The notes beneath the pieces are model-generated. The model was not told where the DNA came from, did no database searches, and saw only the letters and a program-made list of their open reading frames with translations. The translations under genes and the position numbers were made by a program. From Liolophura sinensis (taxonomy: Eukaryota; Mollusca; Polyplacophora; Chitonida; Chitonidae), in assembly GCF_032854445.1 (NCBI RefSeq), contig NC_088303.1, positions 4,101,501 through 4,165,500 on the forward strand: a DNA stretch of 64,000 nucleotides, in the 5' to 3' direction. Numbering within the stretch: the stretch's first letter is position 1; the number at the start of each line of letters is the position of its first letter. Below are positions 1 through 15,600 of this stretch, piece by piece.

Positions 1-489
1 TTCAGTGTGGTTTCTTTCATAGTTTGCTGATTAGTTTGTTTCCTCGTGCTTTTTTCTGGCCATTTTCGCAAATTTAACGGCATAGTCATACAGCATGAAT
101 ACATCCATTAAAACAGTTCCAAATATAATATGGGGGAATGGACAGAATAATTGTCTTTGTCTGAAAATGTGTTAAAGGGCACTATTTTGCACTGGGCTGT
201 AAATAAGTTTAGAAATAAGTCTGCAGTATTTTAAGTGTCAGTATTTTGAGGTAAATACTACAAAGTATAACACTTACTGTCAAAATTTAGAGATAAATGT
301 AGCGTGTTGCGTAATGAGTCAAAACTGTAAGAGTGGTGTCAAAGCTCAGCTGGTTGTTTGGGCATCATGTTACTGTTTTAGGTGCAATCAGGTTATCAAT
401 GACAAGAATTCAGCCAAATATTTATGTAAATGCAATACTCGTATAAGCAGATGTCAGTAAGAGTTAACTCCCATTTTTATCTTCACTAG
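1..489 (+). other. End of an upstream intron
   Basis: I see no gene here. The base just before the exon at 490 follows CTTCACTAG, a usable acceptor. In the frame of that exon there is a stop at 464-466 and no ATG between it and the exon, so the coding sequence must enter by splicing. The first exon with the initiator methionine and the promoter are therefore outside the window. Confidence 0.7.
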
Positions 490-620
490 TGCCGAGGCAG
501 GAGAAGTGAAGCGTTCAAGTTGCTATGGAAAACGAACTCCATTAGAAGTGGCGCTGATTATAATCTCCTTGGTGTCAACAGCAGTGGCGGTGTCACTAAT
601 CGTCGTTTTATTGGTGAAAG
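490..620 (+). CDS. Exon 1 in window: cytoplasmic tail end and signal anchor
   Basis: The exon encodes a short basic stretch ([10 protein letters not shown]) followed by about 25 hydrophobic residues (from [10 protein letters not shown] to SLIVVLLV) with no charge after the first Glu. That is the layout of a type II signal anchor: basic inside, hydrophobic span, protease domain outside. It starts after TAG at 487-489 with one base completing a codon from an earlier exon, and ends in G|GTATGA in phase 1, which joins exactly to 17660. Its assignment to the protease rests on this phase match and on the expected topology; a 17-kb intron separates it from the next exon, so an extra exon in between is possible. 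Confidence 0.75.
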
Positions 621-3600
621 GTATGAAGATTGATTTACAAACCATTTATTGGTGGTTTGTTGATTTGGGCTTACAAATCTTTGTGTATTTTTTCTATGTT
701 TGTGTTTGTCTTAACAAAAGTCGACCGTAGAACGTCAGCCTTTATTTGAATTTCAACATGAAACTCAATATCAAAAAAAAAAGTAAAAACGTCATGAAGT
801 CATGTTTGAATTCAGTGATGCATACTAATTTACTTCAAGGTGGTCCGTTCTTTTAAAATATATCTCAAAAATATGGCATGTAGACGTATATATTGAGCTC
901 AGGTTTTGCATAAATGCCTTGGTGATCATTAATCACTGTAAAATACAAAATCACTGATGGTGACTTTATAGTGTCTAGTATGTTAGGATCGATTTTATAG
1001 GTGTATAGGTAAATGTTGAGGTGGTATTTTAATGAATATGTATTGAACTGAAGTTTGACATTGATGTGTCAAGCTCTTCATAGCATTCCCACCGGTTTTA
1101 TTTTTTTCATTGTTAAAAAAAACTTAATCTTACAAGAACACCTACTGAAGGATTTTGAGAAAGTATATACGATATGGTTTGATCTCTTCTTATTACATGT
1201 AATATTAAGCCTGTCATATTATCTGTTTATTTATAAGCATACTATGGCCCAGAAAGGCCTTGCTTGGGTCATTGCTGATGAAAAACTTGCAGATAAATAA
1301 ATATAACCATGAAAAGTTTTCTGTATGCTGGTTCCTGTATACATGTACATAGCTAGTATAAAACAATAGGATGAGATGTGATACAGACCTGTAGACACTG
1401 CTATTCATGTATAGTGTTGAGGGGTACTTCTATAACATGATAACAATATGCCTTGCTTTCTGCTGGCTTGCTTCATTGCATCATAAACACTTCAGAATTT
1501 GGCTTATCCTCCCTGAATGTATAGTCCTCTGATAGTGTGCTGAACAGTACACGATAAGTAAGCATCTAGAAAGGTTGAGGAATTTGGGCACTCACAGATA
1601 CAGTAGGCTGCTAAATGTTGCTGAAATGCTGCCATTATAAAGCTGAATTGTATGCGTAACCTATAGGCCATATACAACAACAACAGAACAGCAGGCAGGC
1701 TGACAAAGGCAGAGATATTACAATGGGCCAGTCAGTAAGAATACACTTGTGTAGCTCTGTGGTGTTTGATGAAAGAGGAGAACATCCTGGTAGAGTATGA
1801 TGACATTTGAGGGGGTCAGGGAAAGTGGGAAAGTGTGATGGGCCACAGATGTGTGTGGGTGGGTGTGCGCAATATAGACCCACTGCTGGAAACAAACAGA
1901 CGTATCTGCATTTGAAATGATTGAAGAAATGTCCAGTCAAATATTGCTTCACATTGCATTATTAAGCAAAAATCCAAAGGACTTTTTTTTTTTTTTGTGA
2001 AAAAAAAATTGATCATTTCTTCTGAATATATTTGCAGTTGACACTTAACTTAACATGTAGCCTATGTTTGACACCATGATTTTGAGCATATTGTCAGTCA
2101 GTAGCTTACTCTTCTGAAATTCTACAAAAAATCTTTTTGGATGATGGCTATTTTTCTTCCATTGTCGTGAGGTTAAAATTTTGGGGTTTTTTTTGGTTCT
2201 GCCAACTTTCAACCAAAACTAAGGCGCTGTTGTAGTCGTAATTGTCTGTTATCAAAATACCATGAGTATCGTTTCACAGAAATCTTCTGCATGTGAACAT
2301 ATATATTTTGTAATTGCCCAAAACTTCAAACGTATCAAGCCCAGCACTAATCAAAACCAGTTTCCTCTCAACATAATCTTGGCTGCCATCGGGAAATATT
2401 CTTGAGTGCAGCGTAAAATACCTTTCAAATAATTAAGTAAATGAAATATTCAAAGCCCCTTTAATGGTACTGCAGGTCACCGTAAAAAGGTCTGTCAATT
2501 ATAAAGATTCAACAACATATATTACAGGCTTAAACCTGATGGGAATGGTGGTGTGTTTCCCCTGGGCCGCCAGCTCTACCCAGTTTCCACCCACCAGTAT
2601 CCCGTCTGCTGTCATATAAGTGAAATATTATTGAGTACTGCATAAAACACCCATCAAATAAATATATTATTAACATATAAACAGTAAGGCAAAGTTTGTT
2701 ACATCATACCTTCTGAATGAGTAATAATTGAATCCAGCTGTGACATTTTGACTCAGTAGTTTTGAAGATCTAATGTAAATAAGACAACTATAAATTCTAA
2801 TGATAAAAACATCAATATTATATTGACAAAACATGATTATTTTCAATCAGCAATTTAAAAAGAAAAGGAAACATAAGCTCACCATGTTCCATAAAGATAT
2901 ACGAATGGTCAGTAAAGAAAAACTTTCATGAATAAATGTTAAAGATGGAAAATTTTGTATATAAATAGTACATGTTAATGGTCTAAAGGGATTTTATCGA
3001 TTTAGGGAGGATATTGGTTGGAGGCAAATGTCAAGCTCAAAGGAAAAGTTTTCTTAAATGGAAAAGATTAAAGAGGAAAGGAAGAGTGAATGCAGGGAAA
3101 TTGCCAAAACTAAAGGAACATACAGATGTGAATTAAAAGAGACAGAAATAATGTAGGAAATAAGAGAGAAAAGTGTTGAAGAGAATGCTGAGAATCATTG
3201 GTGAAGCGTCACTTGTTATGTTGTTAGAGTGCTGGAACACTGTTTACCTCACAAGTGCAAAAGTTTTAACTTGGTCATGCAGTAATGGTTCAACAGAATA
3301 ATACAAAATAACCAAACTAAGTAGTTATAAAACTAGGATGTTTGTTTCCCTGTAGTCTATCAATTATCAGGATGCAGGCCTGAGTAATCAACAGTGAAGT
3401 GTAAAGCCTATCCTCAGTTACCATTGGCTCTTGTTGTTGCTGCTGGTGGGTGAGTATCATCATCAATGTGTTTACAACCCTGTGTGTCATCACCCTTGTC
3501 CATCAGTCACCAGTTTGAGTGCCAGTCAGTGGTTCTGTGAGCTACTGGGTCAGGTCTACAGCTCAGGGAAGGGGCTTCAGTAGGGGAGTTAATACTGCAT

Positions 3601-6600
3601 TTCACCTCAAGTTTAGCTTTTTTGCATGGACACATTTTGCTTGGGCACATTTTGCTTCATTCTGATTGATTTGTCCACTTAATATTCCATTGTGATGTTT
3701 TATTAATTGATAAAAAACACTGAAGTATTGGCATCACAAGTATCAATTTAAGGCCTTAATGTAATCTGGAAAATTGAAAAATTGAAAAAGCCATACTTTA
3801 GATGAAATACACTATATGGATATTGGATGACTTGGTTTGATGTTGCCGTTAACCAGGGATTTAGATATTAACTATATTGGCATGTACCAAAGCATTAACA
3901 GTACATTATATACAGTATAATCCTATGGCGAAATTCCTCCATTGTTAAAAGATCTTTTTGTTTTGTTTTTGAAGTATTGGAAGTATTGATTTTTTTCATG
4001 TACCCACATTGTTCCACAGTTACTTTAGAATCCTGAGTTGAAGTAGTGCCTTTTATGATAACAACTGGAATGATATTAATTGAACTCTTTTATACTTATA
4101 TCTCAATTACAATTTCTAGACATTCGACATGCATTTATCTTGGTAACATCAGAAATTAAATTGTCATTGCATTTTCCTAGTGACAAGGCAATCATAGATT
4201 AGTACTCCTGTTTAATTGTGGGGCTAAACGGCAATCAGTTAAATGAATGAATCAATAAATAAATCTTATATATGTATATAGAATTAAGTCTCTTTTATCC
4301 CCATTTAGTGTTTATATATATATATTTTTTTTTTCAAACTTTATTATTTTTGTATGTTGTAAAAGGAGGGGACTCTGGGTCAACATATATATTCTGTCAG
4401 AAAGGTGATATATATTGTATATTCTACATTATGAAACCTTTAATGCTTTACAATGCTTACATGTGATTGTTTTTATTTGAATGCAGTGAATATTGCAGTC
4501 ACAGTGAAATGTCAGAGTTCAAAGCTGAAATTCAGTATAATCAGAAAATAAAAATAGGATTGATAAGTTTTCTGCATATTCCAAAGAGTTCTTCAGATTA
4601 TGAAGTTACCTTGAGCATTATCCATCATAAGTATGCTCTATCTTGAAACATAGCACAACTTGTTTGTTCAAAGATGTGGATGAAGACAAAACCCAAAGGG
4701 ATATAAAGCTTATAAAGTTCTTCCAAAATGATAATAGTATTGAAAAAGTTTTGAGAGATTGTATATGTTCAAGTGTGGGTTGTCTTTATATTGTGAGTGC
4801 TAAGCCCATGTGATTCCCCCAAGGGGGCCCACCTTGTTTTTGTTGGGGGGTCCAAGTGTTTGGAGTTGTACATGTGTGTGGGATGGGCTGTACTAACCAG
4901 TTGACTACAGACAAAGGCAGGGCCTGTCTTAGGGTAGGCAAGCTGGGGCTATTATTAGATACACTAAATTAGGGGCACATCTTCCTTACCATAAACCTCT
5001 CAAAACTTTTGCACAATGCAGAAAACACAATCTGACACTGAACAGAAGTCAAAATTCATGTCACATGTCTCAAAACATTTTGTGTGGAGTTTACCCTTCA
5101 CTTCTGCACACAGGCCATGGAATTCTATGGGGTAGATGTTTCAGTGATGTCTTGTGCCCTAGGGTGGGGATTTTTAAGAAGGCAACCCCAAAAGTTGGAC
5201 CACCAGAAGATTCTGGCATTGGAAAACCTGTCTCACTGTAGTACATAAAGCCAGGAAGGGGTTGCTGGGGTAAGTGTGGGTGCTACTCTCAACAACGCAA
5301 TACATGTACATGCCTGCTGTGACTTACAAACACTGACTGGACCAACTCATATCAACTCACTTGGTCTAGGGGCAACAACAGTTTGTTAGCTCTAGTTCTG
5401 TTAGGTTGTTTTGTGGTAAGCAATGTGGAGGAGGTTTTGGCAGTCACGGAGGCAGTTTTGGCTACCGTTGCTAACTGTGGAGGTTGTGTTACTACTAAAG
5501 CTGGTTCTAGGCTGTCCTGTTACTGTATGTCCCCCATGTGGTGAGTATGGCTTTGTCTAGTCTCACATCTAGAAGCCAGCCACTGACTTCTTAATTAGAA
5601 GTTTTCTGCAGGTTTCACATTTCTGTACATTTATCTGGCTTTGAAAGCTATGATTGTCTTTCTGCTTGGACAAGAGAGTCTTTGGACAAAACTAACTGCA
5701 TGTTCTTTTAGTCTCCTTATTTTCTGGTGAAGAACCTATGTACAGTGCTGGACATATTGTTACATGTACATGTTCTGTGGCTGTTTTAGTTTAAACATTT
5801 ACCATGAAGTTGTATGATGCCCATTAGCTCTATGTACATGCGTCAACTTCAACTTATATACTTCAAACTTGGTTTTCTCAGAAAAGGGACTGTGATAGTA
5901 AGCCAAGGAAGCGATTGAGTAGGGTAATGGTGGTCAGGTAATACTTGATTGTGATGTCAGAAAGTGGATGATTTTGTCTGTCAGAAAGTACCTGCTTACG
6001 CTTTGGACGATTGTAATTGTCCGAAGATATATGATTTGTGATGGTCAGACAGTACATGATTGGATACTCAGAAAGTGCATGATTTTGTCTGTCAGAAAGT
6101 ACCTACTTAGGCTTTGGACGATTGTAATTGTCAGGAGATACATGATTTGTGATGGTCAGACAGTACATGATTGGATGCTCAGAAAGTGCATGATTTTGTT
6201 TGTCAGAAAGTACCTGCTTACGCTTTGGACGATTGTAATTGTCAGAAGATATATGATTTGTGATTGTCAGACAGTACATGATTGGATACTCAGAAAGCGC
6301 ATGATTTTGGTGGTTAGAAAGTACCTACTTAGGCTTTGGACGATTGTAATTGTCAGAAGATACATGATTTGTGATGGTCAGACAGTACATGATTGGATGC
6401 TCAGAAAGTGCATGATTTTGTTTGTCAGAAAGTACCTGCTTACGCTTTGGACGATTGTAATTGTCAGAAGATATATGGTTTGTGATTGTCAGACAGTACA
6501 TGATTGGATACTCAGAAAGCGCATGATTTTGTCTGTCAGAAAGTACCTACTTAGGCTTTGGACGATTGTAATTGTCAGGAGATACATGATTTGTGATGGT

Positions 6601-9600
6601 CAGACAGTACATGATTGGATGCTCAGAAAGTGCATGATTTTGTTTGTCAGAAAGTACCTGCTTACGCTTTGGACGATTGTAATTGTCAGAAGATATATGA
6701 TTTGTGATGGTCAGACAGTACATGATTGGATACTCAGAAAGCGCATGATTTTGGTGGTTAGAAAGTAACTACTTAGGCTTTGGACGATTGTAATTGTCAG
6801 AAGATATATGATTTGTGATGGTCAGACGGTACATGATTGGATGCTCAGAAAGCGCATGATTTTGGTGATTAGAAAGTTCATGATTGTGATAATTAAAGTA
6901 AGTACCTGAATGGATGGGTAGAAAATGATTGTGATGGTCAGAAAGTGATTGTGATGGTTAGAAAATGATTGTGATGGTTAGAAAGTGATTGTGATGGTTA
7001 GAAAATGATTGTGATGGTTAGAAAGTGATTGTGATGGTCGGAAAGTGGTTGTGATGGTCAGAAAGTGATTGTGATGGTCAGAAAGTGATTGTGATGGGTA
7101 GAAAATGATTGTGATGGTCAGAAAGTGATTGTGATGGTCAGAAAGTGGTTGTGATGGTCAGAAAGTGATTGTGATGGTCAGAAAGTGGTTGTGATGGGTA
7201 GAAAATGATTGTGATGGTCAGAAAGTGATTGTGATGGTCAGAAAGTGATTGTGATGGGTAGAAAATGATTGTGATGGTCAGAAAGTGATTGTGATGGTCA
7301 GAAAGTGATTGTGATGGGTAGAAAATGATTGTGATGGTCAGAAAGTGATTGTGATGGTCAGAAAGTGGTTGTGATGGTCAGAAAGTGATTGTGATGGTCA
7401 GAAAGTGATTGTGATGGTCAGAAAATGATTGTGATGGTTAGAAAGTGATTGTGATGGTCAGAAAGTGATTGTGATGGTCAGAAAGTGATGAGACCATCAT
7501 TATTGTGTCAGTTGGTTTGCTGGTCATCATATTAAAAAATATTCTTGATTAATATATAGATGTGGATAGAATGTTGGAATTCAGTGGTTACTCCTCAGTG
7601 CGGTTTTTAACACATTTTAACAATGCTGTGAGGTAGGGGCTGATAAAGTTTGCCCTTCTTCATTAAACCAATTGCAGTGATATAATAGTTCTGTGTATTT
7701 TCCTGTAGAAGACATTGTGTCAGAAATGATGAAATGCACTTTACATGATAATCAGATGTCGGTAGTTATTGTATCTCAATAGTGTCAGTGCACTCTACAT
7801 GATGATGTACGGTACTGTAACTGGTAGTCATGAATGCACATATCCGAAACCTCAAGCCGTATTGCATCATTGTTATGTTGGATATGTATATATGCAAACT
7901 GATGTGTCACAACATGCCATGCCAGACATTCCACACTTGTTTACAAGAAGTAAAAACCCACTTACAGTTTGCAAGTCTGGTATTTATTTTAATATAATTT
8001 ATTCCTCTTGTCAGTGTATCGATCAGCTTCTGGAGGATCTTACTTATTAAAGGATAAGTGAAACATTTGTCTTTTATTTCTTGAGGCATAGTTGAGGATT
8101 TGTCCTGACATGTACATTTTCAAAAACATTTCTTAACTTTCTTCTTGAGGTGTAAAAATGGCTGAAAACTATGGTTTTCTTAATAGGGTGTTTCATTTCC
8201 TGAAAACCTTTTTATGTATCATTTAAGGAGGCTGCACAGTTGTGAAGTGAAACAGGATATGCATTTAAATGCCACTGCAATTAATGTACCTTATTTTCTC
8301 GCAGTTTTGTTCATCAAAACTACACATGTAATTCCAATTGTGTAGATGTTATCATCTTCAAACAATACTGTCACAGTCTGGAGTTAGAGGTACATGTAGG
8401 AAGATAGTGTATATACAGGTACACATTATTCTGTGTTTTTTTAGATGTATAAAGAACTGATCCGTGTCATTTACATGTAGATAATGTAAATTGCTTGTGG
8501 GTATTAAGCAGTTGATATAAAGCACAAATACTTGTGTAGTATCAAGGTAAGCTGCTTCTCAGTTCTAGAAAATAGAAGTTCAAAAGAAATGTTCAACCAT
8601 TGTAGCCCGTTTTAGTGCAATATTCGTATCATGTATATGTACATTTTTAGTAACCAGTAAGGAATTCAGCAATTTTAGTAATTTTAAAAATGTACATGTT
8701 ATATGGCAGCACATTTATATTTTTCGGTTGATATCAAAAAGCAGCTCTGCCTGTGACACATGCTTGAATCTGGTTGCTGCGATAGTATGTAATATCTGTA
8801 TCACTGCTATGTTTGCAGCATCTCCCAAACCATACAGGGTTAAGACCCAGGTCTGACCTGAATCCCAGGTTATATGTCTGACCTCAAACTTCTAGCTCGG
8901 CCACCAGATACTGCTGGTCACCATACATTTATATGTCCAATTTCCTGCTGCAATTCCTTTGATCTGTTGCCAGTATGATAATTACAATGTCAGTGTGATT
9001 TATATATGTATATACACACCTTAGCTTCTGTCTGAGGTGAGAGCACTTCAATTGATTTTCCACTTGTTCCCAGATACACTCACATACAACACTACACCAT
9101 CAATCACTGACGCCTTTGTATGGTAATAAACATTTACCTGTATATTTACATGTGCCAGTAGTTTGATCCTCTTACCATGTACATGTTTTTACCAGTTTCC
9201 CATCTTAACTCTCAGAGAGAGTTTCCCATCTTAACTGTCAGAGAGAGTTTCCCATCTAAACTGTCAGAGAGTTTCCCATCTTCACTCTCAAAGAGAGTTT
9301 CCCATCTTAACTCTCAGAGAGAGTTTCCCATCTTAACTCTCAGAGAGAGTTTCCCATCTTAACTCTCAGAGAGAGTTTCCCATCTTAGCTCTCAGAGAGA
9401 GTTTCCCATCTTAACTCACAGAGAACTATTCTTCCAATTCTTGACCCAGATTTAGATGTATTAGAGCCTGTCAGCTCTGACATTGTTCCAGGAATGCCTT
9501 GTACACCCTGGTACCATTTTTTGACCTCAATCTTTCATGAGAAGAATCGGTTCTTTGCCTGGTACAGAGTTCAAGTTGCTGAGACATTGTTTCACCTATG

Positions 9601-12600
9601 CCTTGTACATCCTGTTACCATTTTCTTGACTTTGATCTTTTGTGAGAAGAATCCTTTCTTTGCCTGACACAGAGTTCAAGTTGCACAGACATTGTTCTTT
9701 ATTTGATTGATGTTTTATGCCATACTCAAGAATATTTCACTTATACAACAGCATTATGGTGGGACGAAACCCGGGCAGAGCCCGGGGGAATCCCTCGAAC
9801 ATCCGCAGGTTGCTGATAACACCCTGTTATCATTTCTTTGACCTTGATCTTTCATTGCCTGACACAAAGTTGCTCAGACATATTCCACCTATGCCTTGTA
9901 CATCCTGTTATCATTTCTTTGCCTTCAAACTCTCAAGATGAGCAAAGTTCTCAGTGAGAAGTATTCTTTAATGGCCAGTTCATTGCCATGTGCATGTACT
10001 TACAGATACAATTTCTTTGACCTCAATCTCTAACCGTGATTACCTTAGTTCAGTATAACATTAGCTCTTAGTTGAGAAATTCCAGCTGTGTACGTGTAGT
10101 GTACTACATGTTACAAGTTGTGCAACCTCTTCCACCATGAAAAAGCCCTTAATAATAAGCTTGTCATTACAAAGTAAAGTGAGGTATTGTGTCGGCATTG
10201 GGGAAAGCTTTTTGTTAAGATCAGCTATTTACTGTACGTCCCAGAGTAATGTATTATTATGTATTATGGTTATGCTTAGGTTTAAGTAAATCTTCTTGAT
10301 GAACATGGTTTGAAGATGTAGGCCTCTTAAAACTGAGGTTATATAGCGATTATTTTCTAAAATTTCTGTGTTTTTAAGTTCATAGCCAGTTTTGAGTCAA
10401 TGTAGCCCATCAGACTCAAGTATGTGCCAGTTACACTGAACCACTAATCAGCGAGCTACTGAATTTCTTGTAACCCTTGATATTTTTTGGCCTCAGTTTG
10501 CAGTATAAGAAACTCTTAATTGAGATTACATATGTAATTGCTGTTAGCATTTTTGTGACCTTGATCTTCATGCTTCATCATAATAGTGGTGATAAGTATC
10601 TTTTCATTACTTTAGTCGGCAGTAGAAGAAGCTGTCAGCTGAGATATTGTTTCCTCATCCTACTCCCTGTTACCATTTCTTTGACCTCAATCACAGAAGC
10701 TATCAGTGGAACTGTTGAAGCCGTGAACATGTTCATATACTTCCTGTTACTGTTTCTTTGACCTCAATCACAGAAGCTATCAGTGGAACTGTTGAAGCTG
10801 TGAACATGTTTATATACTTCCTGTTACCATTTCTTTGACCTCAATCACAGAAGCTATCAGTGGAACTGTTGAAGCCGTGAACATGTTCATATACTTCCTG
10901 TTACCATTTCTTTGACCTCAATCACAGAAGCTATCAGTGGAACTGTTGAAGCCGTGAACATGTTCATATACTTCCTGTTACCATTTCTTTGACCTCAATC
11001 ACAGAAGCTATCAGTGGAAATGTTGAAGCTGTGAACATGTTTATATACTTCCTGTTACCATTTCTTTGACCTCAATCACAGAAGCTATCAGTGGAACTGT
11101 TGAAGCCGTGAACATGTTCATATACTTCCTGTTACCATTTCTTTGACCTCAATCACAGAAGGTATCAGTAGAAATGTTGAAGCTGGACCAGTCTACTCAG
11201 CATCAGTTTGCACATTGAGGCATGAAAAGAATGACAAGTTCGTAACCATCACCCACTGGCTCATGTGTCAGGTTTTGTTTGAGCAGATTTGTCAGAGTAA
11301 GGCAGACTCAAGTAGACTGTGAACAGTGGTTCCTCTTGCAGAGCCTACATTGTAGTGTCTTGTAGGAGAATAAAATTTACTGCTGTTTATGTGATATATT
11401 CTTGAATTAAGCTTTAAGCACAGATTAAAGACTCGCATACACTGCCAAAGTCTTTCCCATTGTTTTCTCTGGTTATTGATGTCATTGATGGTGTATATGG
11501 GGCACATCTGTCTATATCTGGAATTGCTGTCATTGTAACACAAAAATAATAATTTTATTTGCCATCACTATCTATGTATGCAATGTACATGCAGTATTTA
11601 TGCTTTTGTAATTCTCAATAAGTTATAAACTCACAGAAATAGGTGCTACTTCCTCCTATGGCTATTGGAGAGGACTGCTGGACTATAAAAGAACAAAAAT
11701 AGCATTTTCAAACCTCCAAATCAGCGCTTGGCAAATTTTCTGGCTTGTTTTTTTATTATTATTATTACAGGCAGATGTAATGTTATTGGCAGACCTCTAA
11801 AATAATTATAATGTTTTAAAGAGATCCATGTAACCTGTATATGGTATCATGTAATTAACCAATTGTCCCCTTGATTAATGAAGGTCAGAAAGTGCTATGC
11901 CTAATTTTGGACCAACACGATATATGTATGTATCTGTGATAAATGAGAAAATTCATCAGTCTGTACTGGCAAGCTTACATATTTGCAAGAAGGAACAGGA
12001 TATCACATCGCCATTTTCAATTTGAATTCTTTTGTCACTAAAAGAAAGAGGTAAAACAAGTCCCACTGCTTCATGTGACTTGTCAGTCCAACAAACATGT
12101 TCAGTTACTTATGTTGGCATTCATTTACCATATCCTGCCCTGTTCCTGAGTCACACATGACACCTCTCTCCTTGAGGAACTTCTTAAGTTCACAACAGCT
12201 TTTGATTCTGTTCTATGTAACATTTTGTGAAACCTTTTTCATACATTTATGTTTTAGTAAATGAAATTAGAAGTAGTTGCCAATCATTTTCCATGAACTT
12301 CCGTAATGTGAATGTATTGTTAGTGAAGCTGTTGTACCAGATGCATGACTTGTGAATATAAAACTTCTATATGTAATGTGTTTTGTACTATTATGATTCC
12401 TGAGACACGATGTAAGCGTTCAGATGAGAATGTATGTGTGCATTTTATACTTGAAAAGGGCCTTCGTGCGTGGTCGTGGGTTTTCCCCGATCTCTGCCCA
12501 TTTTCCTCTTACTGTAATGCTGGCCGCCGTCTTAAAAGTGAAATATTCTTGAATACGGCATAAAAACACCAATCAAATAAAGAAATAATTTAGCATTTTG

Positions 12601-15600
12601 GGATCATCCTCTGGCTGGACAAACAACTGGTGGAACTGAAAGGTTTTTGTAATGAAATGAAAATAGGTGTATCAGTGATGTTAAAACATTTGTTTTTACT
12701 CTGCACTGTTATCAGTTTACAAAAAATTTTCCCGTTGTATGTAAGCCTACGATAATGTGTGCATGCAGTGTTACCAGTGCACACTATCACACTTTTTCTT
12801 CTTTGACATACAGCAGTGTGTGCTTATAGCAACGTGTGTGTCTGCTCCAGGCTGTTGTCAATGGACACAATCACACGTTTCTTTTTTGACAAAACAACAA
12901 TGTGCTTACAGCAACATTTCTGTCAGCTCAGGGCTGTTATCAGTGCACACTATCACACGTTTCTTCTTTGACATACAGCAATGTGTGCTTACAGCAACAT
13001 GTATGCCTGATCCAGGTTCGTCTGCTCCAAGCTGTTGTCAGTGAACACTATCACGTGTTTCTTCTTTCACATACAGCAATGTGTGCTTACAGCAACATGT
13101 ATGCCTGCTCCAGGCTGTTGTCAGTGAACACTATCACGCTTTTCTTCTTTGACTACAGCAGTGTACTCTTACAGCACCATGTGTGTTTACTCCAGGCTGC
13201 TATCAGTGCACACTATCACATTTTTCTTCTTTTATGTACAGCAGAGTGTGCTTACAGCAACATGTGTTAACACCAGGCTGCTGTCAGTGCACACTGTCAC
13301 GCTTTTATTCTTTGACTATAGCAGTGTACTCTCACAGCGACATGAGTGTTTACTCCAGGCTCCTATCAGTGCACACTATCACATTTTTCTTCTTTTATGT
13401 ACAGCAGTGTGTGCTTACAGCAACATGTGTTAACACCCGGCTGATGTCAGTACACACTGTCACGCTTTTATTCTTTGACTACAGCAGTGTACTCTTACAG
13501 TGACATGAGTGTTTACTCCAGGCTGCTGTCAGTGCACACTGTCACGCTTTTATTCTTTGACTACAGCAGTGTACTCTTACAGTGACATGTGTGTTTACTC
13601 CAGGCTGCTATCAGTGCACACTGTCACCCTTTTCTTCTTTTATGTTCAGCAGTGTGTGCTTACAGCAACATATGTGTTTACTCCAGGCTGCTATCTGTGT
13701 GCATACAGCAGCATGTGTGATGACACCAGGCTGCTATCAGTCCACACTATCACACTTTTCTTCTTTTATGTACAGCAGTGTGTGCATACAGCAACATGTG
13801 TGTTTACTCCAGGCTGCTATCGTGCTCAACACATTGTATAAACACTCTTTAGTCCTGTACCTGTACTTTTAAAGCAGCTTGCAAGTGTAGCGTGGGCTGC
13901 TATTTAGTGCACACTGTTACACTTTATACAAAGACAGGTGGATGATATTTAAGTTGGTTAGAAGTGCAGAAGTCTTCTGGCTCATCTGTTGGCAAGCTGC
14001 AGGCAGTGGTGTGTGTGCTACCAGAAAGATATTCTACCTGTGGTACCATGTAAAAGACATCTGATCTCTTGTAAAAGCCAAGGTGCAGTGGTAGCCTGAT
14101 GGCATTCTAAGTTGTTGTGTATAGCCTGAAGACTTCCACAGAGTTCTTAAGTGGATCAGTTCTCCACTGTGATTAGCAGTGATGGATGTAGGGGCATGAT
14201 GGATGATAACAGATGGGGTGCTGTTGTAAACCTCCTAAAACCTGTGACCCCTGGGGCCACTTGTTTGCAAGGGATGGTTTCCCTGTTAGCTTAAAATGAG
14301 TGTTAAAAAGTCTTCTGAATACCATGATCCCTTCATAATACCTGTGAAGAGATAGTTACAAGTTGTTTACCGTTTTTTTATCTTTTGACTGGTGTCATTT
14401 ACGTGTACAAATGTATTTTGAAAGCTTTAAGTTGACTTTGTTTAACTTGAACCTTTGACTATGTATACAATTTTAAGGATTTAGCCTAAAATTAATATCT
14501 AAATTATGCTCCTAAATAAATGCATCAGATTGATAAAAATTCTAATTTGACCACTGATTCTATACTGTTATGTTACAGTCTAAGCATGGCTTAAGCATCC
14601 ATCTTTAAATACATGTATTTTGTTTTGTAAAGATGATTAAACTTTTGGACCGTTAGTGACCAAAACAGACCGCTGGAATGATCAAAGCAAATTGATGAAT
14701 GAGTGCATGCTAAAGTATTCTGGAATTTCAATATGAACTGAATAAAGTATGCTGTTAATTTGTGCAACGTGTTCCATACAAACTTTCTGATCAAAAATTC
14801 AAATCCAATTTATGTATGGTTGAAATAGTGAAATGTTTGGGTTTTTTTCTTTAAATTAAGAAGTTCATTAACTGACTTCAAACCCAAGAAGTAATTAGAG
14901 GAGATATTAAAGAAATATATAAATTATATCTCTGCAAATGAATGATTTTCTTCAAGTGCATTTTCTCCCTGAAGAATGTGCGGGGATATACATGTAATTG
15001 TTGAGAAATTTAAATGATCAGTGATTGATACTGATGAATATACCTAAGGAAAATTAAAACCATACATGCTCTATCTTTCTGTCAACAATCAAGCCCAAAG
15101 GGTAAAATTTTTAGCCATAAAACCTGTTAACGAAAACTTTTTAAACACGCGTGTGGGTGTTAACATCAGAGCTTTACAATTGAAGAGCTACATTGTTGGG
15201 GAAAACACTTTACTGCTTGATTTATGTGCATATTTACGGTACTTGTGAGGATTGGGAGGGTTGTCTTGAAGATGGACTGACAGTCTGGGTTAGGTAGCAG
15301 GAACCGGGTTTATAACCTAGTCAAGATAATTAGGCCAGACATGTGTTTTGTCAGCGACACTAGCATGTGCAGGTGGAGTAATTACTCCGTCTAGCACATG
15401 TACAACTGATTCAGAAGCGATTGTGAGGAAAGGGGGGTGTTCCAGATGTGGAAATCTTGTTCCTCTTCATATCGGATCATGATAATTTTAATTTCATCTA
15501 GACCTTTCTCTAGACCAACTGCCAAGTAAATAAAGCATCTATAAATGAAGAATTTTGGTTATCTCTGTTGTAAATAATTTTGTTAGAAAAACAAGCTAAA

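Noticed and set aside
5968-6768. 266-residue open frame made of 37-residue repeats
   Set aside because: The 111-base period is a multiple of three, so an open frame is expected by chance; it is intronic, has no domain, no splice links and no start context.
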